From positions 159,480-223,479 of the forward strand of contig NZ_JAOVZU010000002.1 in the NCBI RefSeq assembly GCF_025717005.1: DNA of 64,000 nucleotides. Direction: 5' to 3'. Within the stretch, counting starts at the first letter, position 1, and each line of letters begins with the position of its first letter. This DNA comes from Actinotalea endophytica (lineage in GTDB: Bacteria; Actinomycetota; Actinomycetes; Actinomycetales; Cellulomonadaceae). The notes beneath the pieces were generated by a model. That model did no database searches. It saw only the letters and a list, made by a program, of their open reading frames with translations, and had not been told where the DNA came from. Below are positions 17,124 through 26,260 of the stretch, one piece after another. Position numbers and translations under genes: made by a program.

Positions 17124-18500
17124 CTAGGCCATGCCGGCGATCTCGGCCAGCCTGGCCATGCCTGGGCGCAGGCTCGCGCGCAGCCGTTCCAGAGCGCGCT
17201 CGAGCTCGGCGGAACGGGGCACGCCCGGCGGGATCGCGGCGGGGTTGAGCGGGACCGTCGCGGCCCACGCCCGGATGCCCGGGTCCGAGAGGAACGATGT
17301 CGTCGCACGGTCGCCGAGCACCTGCATCCGCGCCCAGTCGGTCGGCGTGTCGGAGTACGGCGACGGCGGGCACAGCCGGTTCTTCTCCTCGTCGCCGTCG
17401 ATCGTCGCCTCGACGAACCCCGCGAGCGCCGCACCGAAGCACGGGAAGCCGGTCCGGATCGGCTGGAGGGTGATCGCGTCGCGACCCCAGATCGGTACCA
17501 GCGGGCTGTAGCGCAGCCCGGCCGCAGCGCAGTGCACGACCACCGCGTCCGGCGCGATCCGAACCTCGCCGCCGCTCAACGCCAGACGGGTCGGACCGAC
17601 CCGCCGTACGTGCCCGAGACGTACGACGTTCTCGATCGTCCGGAGGCGGTCGAGCTCCCACTGCGCCAGGGTCGGGGTCTTCGCCATCGTCGGGGTCACC
17701 GAGCGGTCGATCCGGAGCATCACCCCGGCGTCCTCGAGGCGAAGGAACAGGTCGTCGGCGGAGGTCGCCGCCCGGGCCGCCTCGACGGTGTCCGCCGCCA
17801 TCGTGAGGAAGACCGCGGGGTCCGGCTGGACGACGGCGCGGTTGAGCATCCATGGCTCGCGTGGCCGCACCCAGCAGATGGCCCCGGGGTCGACCCCGTT
17901 CTCCAGGAGCCAGATGCACGCGTCGGTCGCGGTCTTCCCGGACCCCACCACGACCACCTGCGAGGGCGCACCGCCGAGATCGACCAGCGCGTTCACCGGC
18001 AGGACGCTCACGCCGTCGTCCACCTCGAAGGGGGGCGGCACCTCGGCCGGGATGAGCGGCGCGAGGTAGCGGGCGTCGACCACCCGTCGGGCGCGCACCT
18101 CGATCTGCTTCCCGGAGACCCGCGACACCAGCCGACCGTCGCCGACGTGCTCGTACCCGGGATAGAACTCCACCCGGCCCGAGCCGACCATGCGGTCGCG
18201 CAGCACGCGTCCGTAGTAGGCGCAGATCTCCGGGGCCGTGGCACGCTCGTGCAGACCTGCCTCCGGCCCGCGCTGCTGCACCCGGCCGTCGCCGAGCAGG
18301 GTCGACGCGACGCCGTAGAAGCGAGAGGCCTGGTGCAGGCGGACGAACGGGTAGGCGTCCAGCCAGTGCCCACCCACCGAGTGCCGGCGGTCGACCATGA
18401 CGACCCGGACGTCCGCGTGGTCGATCAACGCGTCCGTGAACGCCATGCCCGCCGCGCCGGCGCCGACCACCAGGTAGTCGGCAGCGACGACGGTGCCCAC
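17124..18500 (-). CDS. FAD/NAD(P)-binding flavoprotein, monooxygenase-like
   Basis: A 458-residue two-dinucleotide-binding flavoprotein. The N-terminal FAD motif is GAGAAGM (about residues 13-19) followed by the VDRRHSVGGHWLDAYPF segment, and a second nucleotide motif VVVGSGKTATDA lies near residue 190. This resembles flavin-containing and Baeyer-Villiger-type monooxygenases, but I do not find the complete FxGxxxHxxxW fingerprint, so the reaction is uncertain. The start is GTG at 18500, with GGTGAG and GAGCAT upstream. It stands between the hflX and helicase genes on the same strand without obvious functional partners. Confidence 0.7.
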   Translation of the reverse strand: MGTVVAADYLVVGAGAAGMAFTDALIDHADVRVVMVDRRHSVGGHWLDAYPFVRLHQASRFYGVASTLLGDGRVQQRGPEAGLHERATAPEICAYYGRVLRDRMVGSGRVEFYPGYEHVGDGRLVSRVSGKQIEVRARRVVDARYLAPLIPAEVPPPFEVDDGVSVLPVNALVDLGGAPSQVVVVGSGKTATDACIWLLENGVDPGAICWVRPREPWMLNRAVVQPDPAVFLTMAADTVEAARAATSADDLFLRLEDAGVMLRIDRSVTPTMAKTPTLAQWELDRLRTIENVVRLGHVRRVGPTRLALSGGEVRIAPDAVVVHCAAAGLRYSPLVPIWGRDAITLQPIRTGFPCFGAALAGFVEATIDGDEEKNRLCPPSPYSDTPTDWARMQVLGDRATTSFLSDPGIRAWAATVPLNPAAIPPGVPRSAELERALERLRASLRPGMARLAEIAGMA

Positions 18501-18534
18501 GGGCTCATGCTCACCCAGGCCCGAGCGAGGGTCA

Positions 18535-18552
18535 ACGGCGCGAGCGCGCCGT
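18535..18552. terminator. Weak hairpin between hflX and the flavoprotein gene
   Basis: ACGGCGC pairs with GCGCCGT across a four-base loop in the 104-base space downstream of hflX. Without a T-tract it is only a possible terminator. Confidence 0.22.
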
Positions 18553-18604
18553 CGTGCGGTCCCCAGGCGCCGACGCCGACCGCCCGGCCCGGCCTGGTCC
18601 CCTC

Positions 18605-20119
18605 TCAGGCCGACAGCGCCGCCGCGCGCAGCTGGGCGGCGAGCTCACCGTCGACGCGGCCCCGGACGACGGTGCCGTCGGCGGTGTGCTCGACGACGAC
18701 CTCGCCCTCGTCGTGCGCCCGGCTGACCAGGTCTCCCCTCGTGTACGGCACGGTGACCTCGACGGTCTCGCGCGGCCGCGGCAGGGCCTGGGAGATGCGG
18801 TCCCGCAGCTCGGCCATGCCGGCGCCGGTGTGCGCGGAGACGACCACCGCCTCCGGCTCGCGGCGCAGCATCCGCGCGACGGTCTCCGGGTCGGCGACGT
18901 CGGCCTTGTTCAGCACGACGATCTCGTGGACCTCGTCGATCCCGTCGATCTCGGCGAGCACCTCGCGCACCGCCGCGACCTGGCCCTCGGGGTCGGGGTG
19001 GGAGACGTCGACCACGTGCAGCAGCACATCGGCCTCACCGACCTCCTCGAGGGTGGACCGGAACGCCTCCACCAGCTGGTGCGGAAGGGCCCGGACGAAC
19101 CCGACGGTGTCCGACAGCGTGTACGTGCGACCGTCCGGGGTCTGGGTGCGCCGCACGGTCGGGTCGAGCGTGGCGAACAGGGCGTTCTCCACCAGGACGC
19201 CGGCCCCGGTGAGGCGGTTGAGCAGGCTCGACTTGCCGGCGTTGGTGTAACCCGCGATGGCGACCGCGGGGACGTGGTGACGACGGCGGCCCGAGCGCCG
19301 CGTGGCCCGGGCCGGGGCCATGTGCGCGATCTCACGGCGAAGCTTGGCCATCCGCGCACGGATCCGGCGCCGGTCCAGCTCGATCTTCGTCTCGCCGGGA
19401 CCGCGCGACCCGATGCCCTCACCGCCGGCGACCCGGCCACCGGCCTGACGGGACATCGAGTCGCCCCAGCCGCGCAGGCGCGGGAGCAGGTACTCGAGCT
19501 GGGCGAGCTCGACCTGAGCCTTGCCCTCCTTGGACTTGGCGTGCTGGGCGAAGATGTCCAGGATCAGCGCCGTCCGGTCGATGACCTTGACCTTGACGAT
19601 GTCCTCCAGGGCGCGCCGCTGGGACGGAGCGAGGTCCCCGTCCACGATCACGGTGTCCGCGCCGCTCGCGGCGACCACGCCCGCGAGCTCCTCGGCCTTG
19701 CCGGAGCCCAGGAACGTGCCCGGGTCGGGCTTGGGCCGCCGCTGGAGCAGGCCGTCGAGGACCTCCGAGCCGGCGGTCTCGGCGAGTGCGGCGAGCTCGC
19801 GCAGCGAGATCTCGGCCTCGGCCACGTCGCCCCCGGTCTGCAGACCGACGAGCACGACTCGCTCGAGGCGCAGCTGCCGGTACTCCACCTCGGAGATGTC
19901 GGCGAGCTCGGTCGAGAGCCCCGCGACGCGGCGCAGCGCCGCCCGCTCCTCGCGATCCAGCTGGTCGCCGTCGTGGTCCTGGATCCGGGTGTCGCCCTCG
20001 TCCACCGCGGTGCGCCCGGCCCGGGCGAGAACCCGGGCCACGACGTCCTCGGCGAGGCCGGTGGCGTCGAGGTCGGCCCGCAGGTCGCTGCGGTCGGAGG
20101 TGGGGCTGGGAGAGGTCAT
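18605..20119 (-). CDS. hflX: GTPase HflX
   Basis: HflX is a ribosome-associated GTPase that splits or rescues stalled ribosomes, especially under heat stress. The 504-residue protein has the HflX N-terminal domain with the glycine-rich GTFLGSGKAEEL and SRGPGETKIELDRRRI segments, followed by the GTPase domain with G1 GYTNAGKSS, G3 DTVGF and G4 NKAD. All motifs are intact. The ATG at 20119 follows AAAGGA. An acidic N-terminal extension of about 80 residues precedes the conserved part. It lies near dapF and miaA, as in other actinobacteria and as hflX lies near miaA in many bacteria. Confidence 0.95.
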   Translation of the reverse strand: MTSPSPTSDRSDLRADLDATGLAEDVVARVLARAGRTAVDEGDTRIQDHDGDQLDREERAALRRVAGLSTELADISEVEYRQLRLERVVLVGLQTGGDVAEAEISLRELAALAETAGSEVLDGLLQRRPKPDPGTFLGSGKAEELAGVVAASGADTVIVDGDLAPSQRRALEDIVKVKVIDRTALILDIFAQHAKSKEGKAQVELAQLEYLLPRLRGWGDSMSRQAGGRVAGGEGIGSRGPGETKIELDRRRIRARMAKLRREIAHMAPARATRRSGRRRHHVPAVAIAGYTNAGKSSLLNRLTGAGVLVENALFATLDPTVRRTQTPDGRTYTLSDTVGFVRALPHQLVEAFRSTLEEVGEADVLLHVVDVSHPDPEGQVAAVREVLAEIDGIDEVHEIVVLNKADVADPETVARMLRREPEAVVVSAHTGAGMAELRDRISQALPRPRETVEVTVPYTRGDLVSRAHDEGEVVVEHTADGTVVRGRVDGELAAQLRAAALSA

Positions 20120-20225
20120 GCGTTCCTTTCGTCTCTCTCAAGAGTGACACCTGACCGCGGGCGCGGCGAGGCATTTCACCACGGGCGCAGCGCCCGTGCC
20201 GAACTCGGGTGGGTAGGGTGCGCGC

Positions 20226-20822
20226 GTGGTCGACCACTACTTCACCGCGGAGCCGGCCTCGGCCGACGAGCGCGGCACCATGACCGTGCCGCTCGCCGGA
20301 CGCGACGTGGTGGTGCACACGGCGCCCGGGGTGTTCTCCGCGGGGCGCCTGGACCTCGGCACCCGCGTGCTGCTCCGGTCGGTGCCGCAACCGCCCGCCG
20401 GCGGCCACCTGCTCGACCTCGGCTGCGGCTGGGGGCCGATCGCGCTGAGCCTCGCCATGGCCTCGCCCGACGCGACGGTCTGGGCCGTGGACGTGAACCG
20501 GCGCGCCCTGGACCTGGTGCGACGCACCGCCACCGACCTCGCCCTGGACAACGTCCGGGTCGCCGAACCGGACGAGGTGCCCGAGGACGTGCGGTTCGCG
20601 GCGATCTGGTCCAACCCGCCGATCCGGGTCGGCAAGGCCGAGCTGCACGCGATGCTCCGTCAGTGGCTGGGCAGGCTGGAGACCGGCGGCGAGGCGTGGC
20701 TGGTCGTGCAGCGCAGCCTCGGGTCGGACTCGCTGGCGGACTGGCTGCGCACCGAGGGTTTCGCGACCGTCAAGGCCGCGAGCGCCAAGGGGTTCCGGGT
20801 GCTTCGCGTCGAGGGTCGATAG
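20226..20822 (+). CDS. Class I SAM-dependent methyltransferase, RsmC-like (single domain)
   Basis: A 198-residue methyltransferase with the SAM motif DLGCGWGPIA (about residues 63-72), an acidic motif II (AVDVNRRAL) and the catalytic motif NPPIRVGK (about 130-137), which is typical of N2-guanine or N6-adenine methyltransferases. It resembles the C-terminal half of RsmC, the 16S rRNA G1207 enzyme; single-domain relatives are common in actinobacteria. The exact target is not shown by the sequence. The GTG at 20226 is placed six bases after TAGGGT, a leaderless-type promoter. It diverges from hflX and converges with dapF, with about 80 bases of GC-rich space between stops. Confidence 0.85.
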   Translation: MVDHYFTAEPASADERGTMTVPLAGRDVVVHTAPGVFSAGRLDLGTRVLLRSVPQPPAGGHLLDLGCGWGPIALSLAMASPDATVWAVDVNRRALDLVRRTATDLALDNVRVAEPDEVPEDVRFAAIWSNPPIRVGKAELHAMLRQWLGRLETGGEAWLVVQRSLGSDSLADWLRTEGFATVKAASAKGFRVLRVEGR

Positions 20823-20902
20823 GTCCCGTCGCGGGCCGGCAGGTGAGGCCGCGGGTCGGCAGCGCGCGTTGCCGGTCGGCGGGTGAGGTCTGCGGCTACG
20901 GG

Positions 20903-21838
20903 TCAGCGCGACGCGAGCGCGGCCAGGTCGACCTCGGCCTCGGCGACGAGCACGGCCGGCCCCGCGAGCTCGACCCGTCCGCCGTGCACGGTCACGCGGA
21001 CCACACCGCCCGGCACCTCGACCCGCCAGACGTCGGGGGCGCCGGCTCCCGCCCACGCCCGCACCGCGAGCGCGGCCGCACACGCCCCGGTGCCGCACGA
21101 GCGCGTCTCCCCCACGCCGCGCTCGTGCACCCGCATGCGCACCGCGCCGACGGCCCCGTCGGCCGTCCGCCGCTCGCCGAGCGGCACCACGAGCTCGACG
21201 TTCGTGCCGGTCGGCGGCACCGGGTCGACCTGGGGCGCGGCCGTCAGGTCGGCGGCGGCGAGCTCCTCCAGACCGGCCAGCGCGAGCACGGTGTGCGGGT
21301 TCCCGACGTCGACGCTGAGCCCGGCGCGGGCAACCGGAAGGCCCCGGACCTCGACCTCGGCGTCGGCCCCCTCGGCCGCCGCGGCGGCACCGCCCGGCAG
21401 GTGCCAGGCCCCCATCTCCACGCTGTACCAGGCGACCGGCCCGCCGTCCGGGTCGGGCACCCGTCGCACTCGGCGGACCCCGGCACGTGTGCCGAGGGCC
21501 AGCTCACCCCGCCCGTCCCACAGACCGATCCGCTCGGCGAAGGCAGCGACCACGCGCACCCCGTTGCCGCACATCTCGGCCACCGAGCCGTCGGCGTTGC
21601 GGTAGTCCATGAACCAGCGCGCCTGCGGGTCCTCCGCGAGCGCCGCGGCTCCCTCGGGAAGGCGGTCCGACGCGATCAGCCGGATCACGCCGTCGCCACC
21701 GACGCCCGCGCGGCGATCGGCCAGCGCCCGGACCAGCTCGGGTCCGAGCTCGAGCTCGCCGGTCCGGTCGTCGAGCAGCACGAAGTCGTTCTCCGTGCCG
21801 TGACCCTTGGTCACCGCGAGCAGGCCCGTGCCGGTCAT
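20903..21838 (-). CDS. dapF: Diaminopimelate epimerase
   Basis: DapF converts LL- to meso-diaminopimelate, the last step before lysine and a building block of peptidoglycan. The 311-residue protein carries both catalytic cysteines: MCGNGVR in the N-terminal half and SCGTGACA in the C-terminal half. A loop rich in Ala near the middle is slightly longer than in most homologues. Its ATG overlaps the stop of miaA (ATGA), so the two are probably translated together. The dapD and dapE genes of the same pathway lie elsewhere in this window, at 34-36 kb. Confidence 0.95.
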   Translation of the reverse strand: MTGTGLLAVTKGHGTENDFVLLDDRTGELELGPELVRALADRRAGVGGDGVIRLIASDRLPEGAAALAEDPQARWFMDYRNADGSVAEMCGNGVRVVAAFAERIGLWDGRGELALGTRAGVRRVRRVPDPDGGPVAWYSVEMGAWHLPGGAAAAAEGADAEVEVRGLPVARAGLSVDVGNPHTVLALAGLEELAAADLTAAPQVDPVPPTGTNVELVVPLGERRTADGAVGAVRMRVHERGVGETRSCGTGACAAALAVRAWAGAGAPDVWRVEVPGGVVRVTVHGGRVELAGPAVLVAEAEVDLAALASR

Positions 21839-22773
21839 GACCCGAGGGTACGGCGTGCGCCGTCGGGTTCGGGCAGCCGTCCGGCGTCGGCAGCCTCGAC
21901 CAGGTCGAGGGCGCGGGCCAGCAGGTCCGGGTCGTCGGCGGAGAGCCAGTGGACGCGAGGGTCGCGCCCGAACCACCCCATCTGGCGCCGTGCGAGGCGG
22001 CGCGTGGCGATCACGGTCGCCTCGCGCGCGCTTGCCTCGTCGGTCTCGCCGCGCAGCAGCGCGAGCACCTGGGCGTAGCCGACCGCACGCGCCGCGGTCC
22101 GGCCCATCCTGCTCGCGAGCGCAGCGACCTCGTCGACGAGCCCGAGCGACCACATCCGCTGCACGCGTGCCTCGATCCGGACGTCGAGCACCGGACGGGC
22201 GCAGTCCAGACCGATCTGCACCGCAGGCACCTCGTACTCGGGCGCCGGGAGGGCCGTGCGCGGGCCGGAGCCGGTGAGCTCGAGCACCTCGAGGGCGCGC
22301 ACGATCCGGCGGGTGTTGGTCCGGGCGATCGCCGCCGCGGCCACCGGGTCGCGCCGCGCGAGCTCGTCGTGCATCGCGCCCGGACCGCGCTCGGCGGCCT
22401 CGGCCTCGAACCGCGCACGCACCGCCGGGTCGGTCGGCGCGAGCTCCATGCGGTCGAGCAGCGCACGCAGGTACAGCCCGGACCCGCCTGCAGCGATCGC
22501 GCGCGCGCCCCGCGCCTCGATCGCCCCCAGGTCGGATCGGGCGTGCAGCTGGTACGCCGCGACCGACGCGTCCTCGTCGACCTCGATCACGTCGAGCTGG
22601 TGGTGCGGCACACCCCGCCGCTCGGCCGCGGTCAGCTTGGCGGTGCCGATGTCCATGCCTCGGTAGAGCTGCATCGCGTCGGCGTTGACGATCTCCCCGC
22701 CGAGCGCGAGCGCGAGCCCCACCGCGAGGTCCGACTTGCCGGTCGCGGTCGGGCCCACCACGGCGATCCTCAT
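21835..22773 (-). CDS. miaA: tRNA dimethylallyltransferase
   Basis: MiaA transfers a dimethylallyl group to A37 of tRNAs reading codons that start with U; MiaB, also in this window, then adds the methylthio group. The 312-residue protein has the P-loop GPTATGKS at residues 7-14, the DAMQLYRGMDIGTAK segment and a C-terminal MGWFGRDPRVHWL motif. The ATG at 22773 gives the usual length; a longer in-frame reading adds 13 residues without homology. It overlaps both neighbours by four bases (ATGA), forming a tightly coupled set with dapF and the extradiol-like gene. Confidence 0.95.
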   Translation of the reverse strand: MRIAVVGPTATGKSDLAVGLALALGGEIVNADAMQLYRGMDIGTAKLTAAERRGVPHHQLDVIEVDEDASVAAYQLHARSDLGAIEARGARAIAAGGSGLYLRALLDRMELAPTDPAVRARFEAEAAERGPGAMHDELARRDPVAAAAIARTNTRRIVRALEVLELTGSGPRTALPAPEYEVPAVQIGLDCARPVLDVRIEARVQRMWSLGLVDEVAALASRMGRTAARAVGYAQVLALLRGETDEASAREATVIATRRLARRQMGWFGRDPRVHWLSADDPDLLARALDLVEAADAGRLPEPDGARRTLGS

Positions 22774-23483
22774 GGTTCGTCCACCCCACCCGCCGAGGCC
22801 GTCGCGCGCCACGAGGCGACCAGGTAAGTCGCGCCGAAGGGTGCGGTGGCCGTCACACCGGCGAACCCGAGTCCGCTACCGGGCAGCGCGGCCGCGAGCA
22901 CCCGCGCGGGTGCCACGGCGTCGAGGTGGTGGTGAGCGACGAGCGCACCGTCGGGCACCGGCGGGTGCGGACCCCCGGTGAGTCCGTGCAGCCAGTCGAC
23001 GAGGGCGCCGTCCACGTCGGTCGCCTCGGGGTCGCCTGCGAGCGGTGCGTCCGCGCCGTGCCGCACGCTGCCACCGCCGACCACCACGGCGGCGACCCGA
23101 CCGGGACCCCGCAGCGGCGCGGCGAGCACCTCGGGGTCGGCGCCCGCGACGCCGATCACCTCCACCGGCCCGCCCCAGCCGGCCTGCGCGAGGAGCCAGA
23201 GGGCCACCGAGGCAGGGACGTCGGTGACCACCGGTCCCTGGTTCTCCGATCCCACCGACCACCGGTCGCCCACGCCCGCCGCACTCAACGACGGTCGCAG
23301 ATCCGTCCCCGCGAGCCGCGTCGCACCGGGCACCACGACGACCACCGCCTCCGGCCCGGCCGCGACCAGACCGGCGACGGCTTCCCGGGCGACGCGTCGC
23401 TCCTCGACCAGGACGTCGGCTCGCCCCGCCGCCCCCGGGACCAGGAGTGCGGTCGGCGGGATCAGGACGGCGGCGACGAGCAC
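22770..23483 (-). CDS. Class III extradiol dioxygenase-like protein of unknown function
   Basis: A 237-residue Ala- and Val-rich protein of a conserved actinobacterial family annotated as extradiol dioxygenase subunit B-like. The fold similarity is suggested by the N-terminal 'AVLIPPTALLVPG' strand and a C-terminal 'HHHLDAVAP' segment. No ring-cleavage substrate is known for the family, and I do not see a full metal site, so enzymatic activity is doubtful. It precedes miaA and overlaps it by four bases, as its counterpart does in mycobacteria. The GTG at 23483 has TACCGT six bases upstream. Confidence 0.68.
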   Translation of the reverse strand: MLVAAVLIPPTALLVPGAAGRADVLVEERRVAREAVAGLVAAGPEAVVVVVPGATRLAGTDLRPSLSAAGVGDRWSVGSENQGPVVTDVPASVALWLLAQAGWGGPVEVIGVAGADPEVLAAPLRGPGRVAAVVVGGGSVRHGADAPLAGDPEATDVDGALVDWLHGLTGGPHPPVPDGALVAHHHLDAVAPARVLAAALPGSGLGFAGVTATAPFGATYLVASWRATASAGGVDEP

Positions 23484-23546
23484 GGCACGACGGTAGCCGG
23501 ACTTCGGTTCGCGGACCGTCCGGCCCGGCTCGCTAGGCTGGGCGTG

Positions 23547-24044
23547 ATGGGTTGGTTCTCCTGGACTCGGCGGCGCGATGTCGCGCGTCCGGTGGCGCCC
23601 GCGGACCCGTCACGCACCGCGCCGCTGAGCGCCGACCGGATCCGCGAGTGGCTCCGCACGCAGCACTACGCGTGGTTCGTCGACCTCGACGGCGACACCG
23701 GCGGGCTGTGGCGTGGTCGGCTCTTCTACTTCTTCACCCTCGGCGAGCACGAGGAGATCCTCCAGGTCCGGGGCCAGTGGAACCGCTCGTTCGCGATCGA
23801 GCGGCTCACCGAGGTGCTCGACATCTGCAACGAGTGGAACACCGACCGGGTGTGGCCCAAGGCGTACCTGCGGGTCCGCGACGACGGCTCGGTGCACGCG
23901 ATCTGCGAGGTGGCGACCGACCTCGGTGCGGGTGTGACCGACGCCCAGCTGGGCCAGCTGCTGACCATCGGGTTGCGCTCCGCCGGCGCGTTCTTCGACC
24001 TGCTCGACGAGAAGTACCCCGACCCGGCGGGGCTGGCACCGTGA
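23547..24044 (+). CDS. YbjN domain-containing protein (first of a pair)
   Basis: A 165-residue soluble protein with a YbjN domain (about residues 28-155), a fold related to type III secretion chaperones; members affect stress and motility traits in enterobacteria, and the actinobacterial role is unknown. Tell-tale segments are 'LFYFFTLGEHEEILQVRGQW' and 'NEWNTDRVWPKAYLR'. The N terminus is short and basic, starting MGWFSW. TAGGCT ends seven bases before the ATG, a leaderless-type promoter. Its stop overlaps the start of a second YbjN gene (GTGA), so they are probably co-translated and may form a heterodimer. Confidence 0.85.
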   Translation: MGWFSWTRRRDVARPVAPADPSRTAPLSADRIREWLRTQHYAWFVDLDGDTGGLWRGRLFYFFTLGEHEEILQVRGQWNRSFAIERLTEVLDICNEWNTDRVWPKAYLRVRDDGSVHAICEVATDLGAGVTDAQLGQLLTIGLRSAGAFFDLLDEKYPDPAGLAP

Positions 24045-24496
24045 ACGGCACCGGACCACGCCCACCCGCGGGGGCCACTCCCGACCAGCCCACACCGCTC
24101 ACCCGCGATCGGATCGCCGCGTACCTGCGCAGCGAGGGGTACGACATCTCCTTCGACGACGACGGCGACGTCGCCGGGGTCTGGAACACGCACCGGTTCT
24201 GGTTCATCGTGCTCGGCGACCAGGACGAGGTGCTCCAGGTGCGCGGCCGCGCCTCGGTCGAGCTGCCCGCCGAGCGCCGACCCGCCGCACTCCTCGCCGT
24301 GAACGACTGGAACCGCGACCGGATCTGGCCGAAGGCGTACCTCCGCGAGGAGGAGGACGGCATCGCGCTGTACGGCGAGGTCTCCGCGGACCTCGAGCAC
24401 GGCGTCACGGACGACCAGCTCGCCCGGCTGCTGGACTGCGGCCTGGCCACCTGCATCCAGCTGTTCGAGGCGATGGCCCGGGCTCAGCCGTCCTGA
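24041..24496 (+). CDS. YbjN domain-containing protein (second of a pair)
   Basis: A 151-residue paralogue of the preceding gene, aligning over its whole domain: 'HRFWFIVLGDQDEVLQVRGRA' and 'NDWNRDRIWPKAYLR' match the corresponding segments. It is shorter at both ends. The GTG at 24041 overlaps the upstream stop codon, so translation is probably coupled. The pair arose by an old duplication, judging by divergence outside the two conserved segments. It ends 28 bases before a strong bidirectional hairpin that separates it from miaB. Confidence 0.85.
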   Translation: MNGTGPRPPAGATPDQPTPLTRDRIAAYLRSEGYDISFDDDGDVAGVWNTHRFWFIVLGDQDEVLQVRGRASVELPAERRPAALLAVNDWNRDRIWPKAYLREEEDGIALYGEVSADLEHGVTDDQLARLLDCGLATCIQLFEAMARAQPS

Positions 24497-24524
24497 CCCG
24501 GCGGGTCGTCGCGCCGGCAGGCCA

Positions 24525-24550
24525 CCGGGCCCGATCGACGTCGGGCCCGG
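24525..24550. terminator. Bidirectional terminator hairpin between the YbjN pair and miaB
   Basis: CCGGGCCCGA (24525-24534) pairs perfectly with TCGGGCCCGG (24541-24550) across a six-base loop, between two converging stop codons. There is no T-tract, as is common in actinobacteria. Confidence 0.65.
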
Positions 24551-24569
24551 CACGTCCCGCTGTCCGGCC

Positions 24570-26102
24570 CTACCGCGGCTGGGGCATGCCGAGCAGGATC
24601 GGTCCGTCCGCCGCGGGTTCGCCGTGATCGTGCCCGCCATCGCGGCGCGCCTGCCACGCGTCCCCGGACCGGGTACGACGCACCTGGAACGTGCCACCGT
24701 CGAGAGCCGAGTCCGCGACCAGGTGGTGCGGCGCACCGTGGGTGACCCGGACCGTGACGAGGTCGCCGGGACGCGGCACGCCGTCCTGCCCGGGTACCGC
24801 GCCGGTGAGGCCGGGCGGCAGGGACAGGTGCACGAGCCGGTTGTCCGCGGCCCGACCGCTGATCCGACGCGTCGCGTCGTCCTTGCGACCCTCCCCCTCG
24901 GCGACCAGCACCTCGACGGTGCGCCCGACGAGGGCCACGTTCTCCTCCTCCGAGACCCGCTCCTGGAGGGCCACGAGGCGGTCGTAGCGTTCCTGCACGA
25001 CCGCCTTGGGCACCTGGTCCGGCAGGACCGCTGCCGGCGTGCCCGGCCGCGGAGAGTACTGGAACGTGAACGCCGACGAGAACCGGGCGGCCTCGACCAC
25101 CCGGAGGGTCTCCGCGAAGTCCTCCTCGGTCTCGCCCGGGAAGCCCACGATCACGTCGGTCGTGATCGCGGCGTGCGGGATCGCCGCACGAACCCGGTCG
25201 AGGATGCCGAGGTACTTCTCCGACCGGTACGAGCGGCGCATGGCCCGCAGCATCCGGTCCGAGCCGGACTGCAACGGCATGTGCAGCGACGGCATGACCG
25301 TGGGCGTCTGCGCCATCGCCGCGATGACGTCGTCGGTGAAGGCCGCGGGGTGCGGTGAGGTGAACCGGACGCGCTCGATCCCGGGCACGGCGCCCACGGC
25401 GCGCAGCAGGTCGGCGAACGCTCCGCGGTCGCCGAACTCGACGCCGTAGGTGTTCACGTTCTGCCCGAGCAGGGTGACCTCGATCGCCCCGGACGCGACC
25501 AACGCCTCGACCTCGGCCAGGATCTCCCCCGGCCGACGGTCGCGCTCCTTGCCACGAAGCGACGGCACGATGCAGAACGTGCAGGTGTTGTTGCAGCCGA
25601 CGCTGATCGACACCCACCCCGCGTAGACCGACTCCCGCCGGGTGGGCAGCGTCGACGGGAAGACCTGGAGCGACTCGGCGATCTCGACCTGCGCGGCCGC
25701 GTTGTGCCTCGCACGGTCCAGCAGCCGTGGCAGCACGTCGATGTTGTGGGTGCCGAACACGACGTCGACCCACGGCGCCCGCTGGACGATCTCGCCGCGG
25801 TCCTTCTGCGCGAGGCACCCGCCGACGGCGATCTGCATCCCGGGGCGCGCCGCCTTGAGCGCGGCCAGCTGCCCCAGGTTGCCGTAGAGCCGGGTCGAGG
25901 CGTTCTCCCGAACCGCACACGTGTTGAGCACGACGACGTCCGCCGCCCACGCCGCGGACTCCTCGGGGCCGGCCGGCACCAGACCGGCCTCCTCGAGCAG
26001 CCCGGCCATGTGCTCGGAGTCGTGCACGTTCATCTGGCAGCCGAGCGTGCGCACCAGGTAGGTACGGGGCTCAGCGGCTGGCGCGGACAGGGTCTCGTTC
26101 AT
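24570..26102 (-). CDS. miaB: tRNA-2-methylthio-N6-dimethylallyladenosine synthase
   Basis: MiaB adds a methylthio group to the isopentenylated A37 made by MiaA, using two 4Fe-4S clusters and SAM. The 510-residue protein has an N-terminal UPF0004 domain with Cys in [15 protein letters not shown] and GGCLAQ, the radical-SAM motif CNNTCTFC, and a C-terminal TRAM domain (about residues 385-460). A His- and Asp-rich tail of about 50 residues is variable. The ATG at 26102 lies eight bases after TACCCT, a leaderless-type promoter. It diverges from gluA. Confidence 0.95.
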   Translation of the reverse strand: MNETLSAPAAEPRTYLVRTLGCQMNVHDSEHMAGLLEEAGLVPAGPEESAAWAADVVVLNTCAVRENASTRLYGNLGQLAALKAARPGMQIAVGGCLAQKDRGEIVQRAPWVDVVFGTHNIDVLPRLLDRARHNAAAQVEIAESLQVFPSTLPTRRESVYAGWVSISVGCNNTCTFCIVPSLRGKERDRRPGEILAEVEALVASGAIEVTLLGQNVNTYGVEFGDRGAFADLLRAVGAVPGIERVRFTSPHPAAFTDDVIAAMAQTPTVMPSLHMPLQSGSDRMLRAMRRSYRSEKYLGILDRVRAAIPHAAITTDVIVGFPGETEEDFAETLRVVEAARFSSAFTFQYSPRPGTPAAVLPDQVPKAVVQERYDRLVALQERVSEEENVALVGRTVEVLVAEGEGRKDDATRRISGRAADNRLVHLSLPPGLTGAVPGQDGVPRPGDLVTVRVTHGAPHHLVADSALDGGTFQVRRTRSGDAWQARRDGGHDHGEPAADGPILLGMPQPR

Positions 26103-26260
26103 CGCGGACCAGGGTAAGCCGCCGCACGCCGGGCCCAGAACCGTGGACTGCCGCTGCCGGCGCATGGCCGGCCCTTGGTCCGCGCATGACGATTGTTGAT
26201 GTTGCACAGACTTAACCGAGCGTGCTGGCCCAACGGGTCGCACACCCGTACGGTCAACGG

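Noticed and set aside
18554-22078. 1174-codon open frame on the plus strand
   Set aside because: It lies antisense to hflX and dapF and overlaps the methyltransferase out of frame; composition is typical of a shadow frame.
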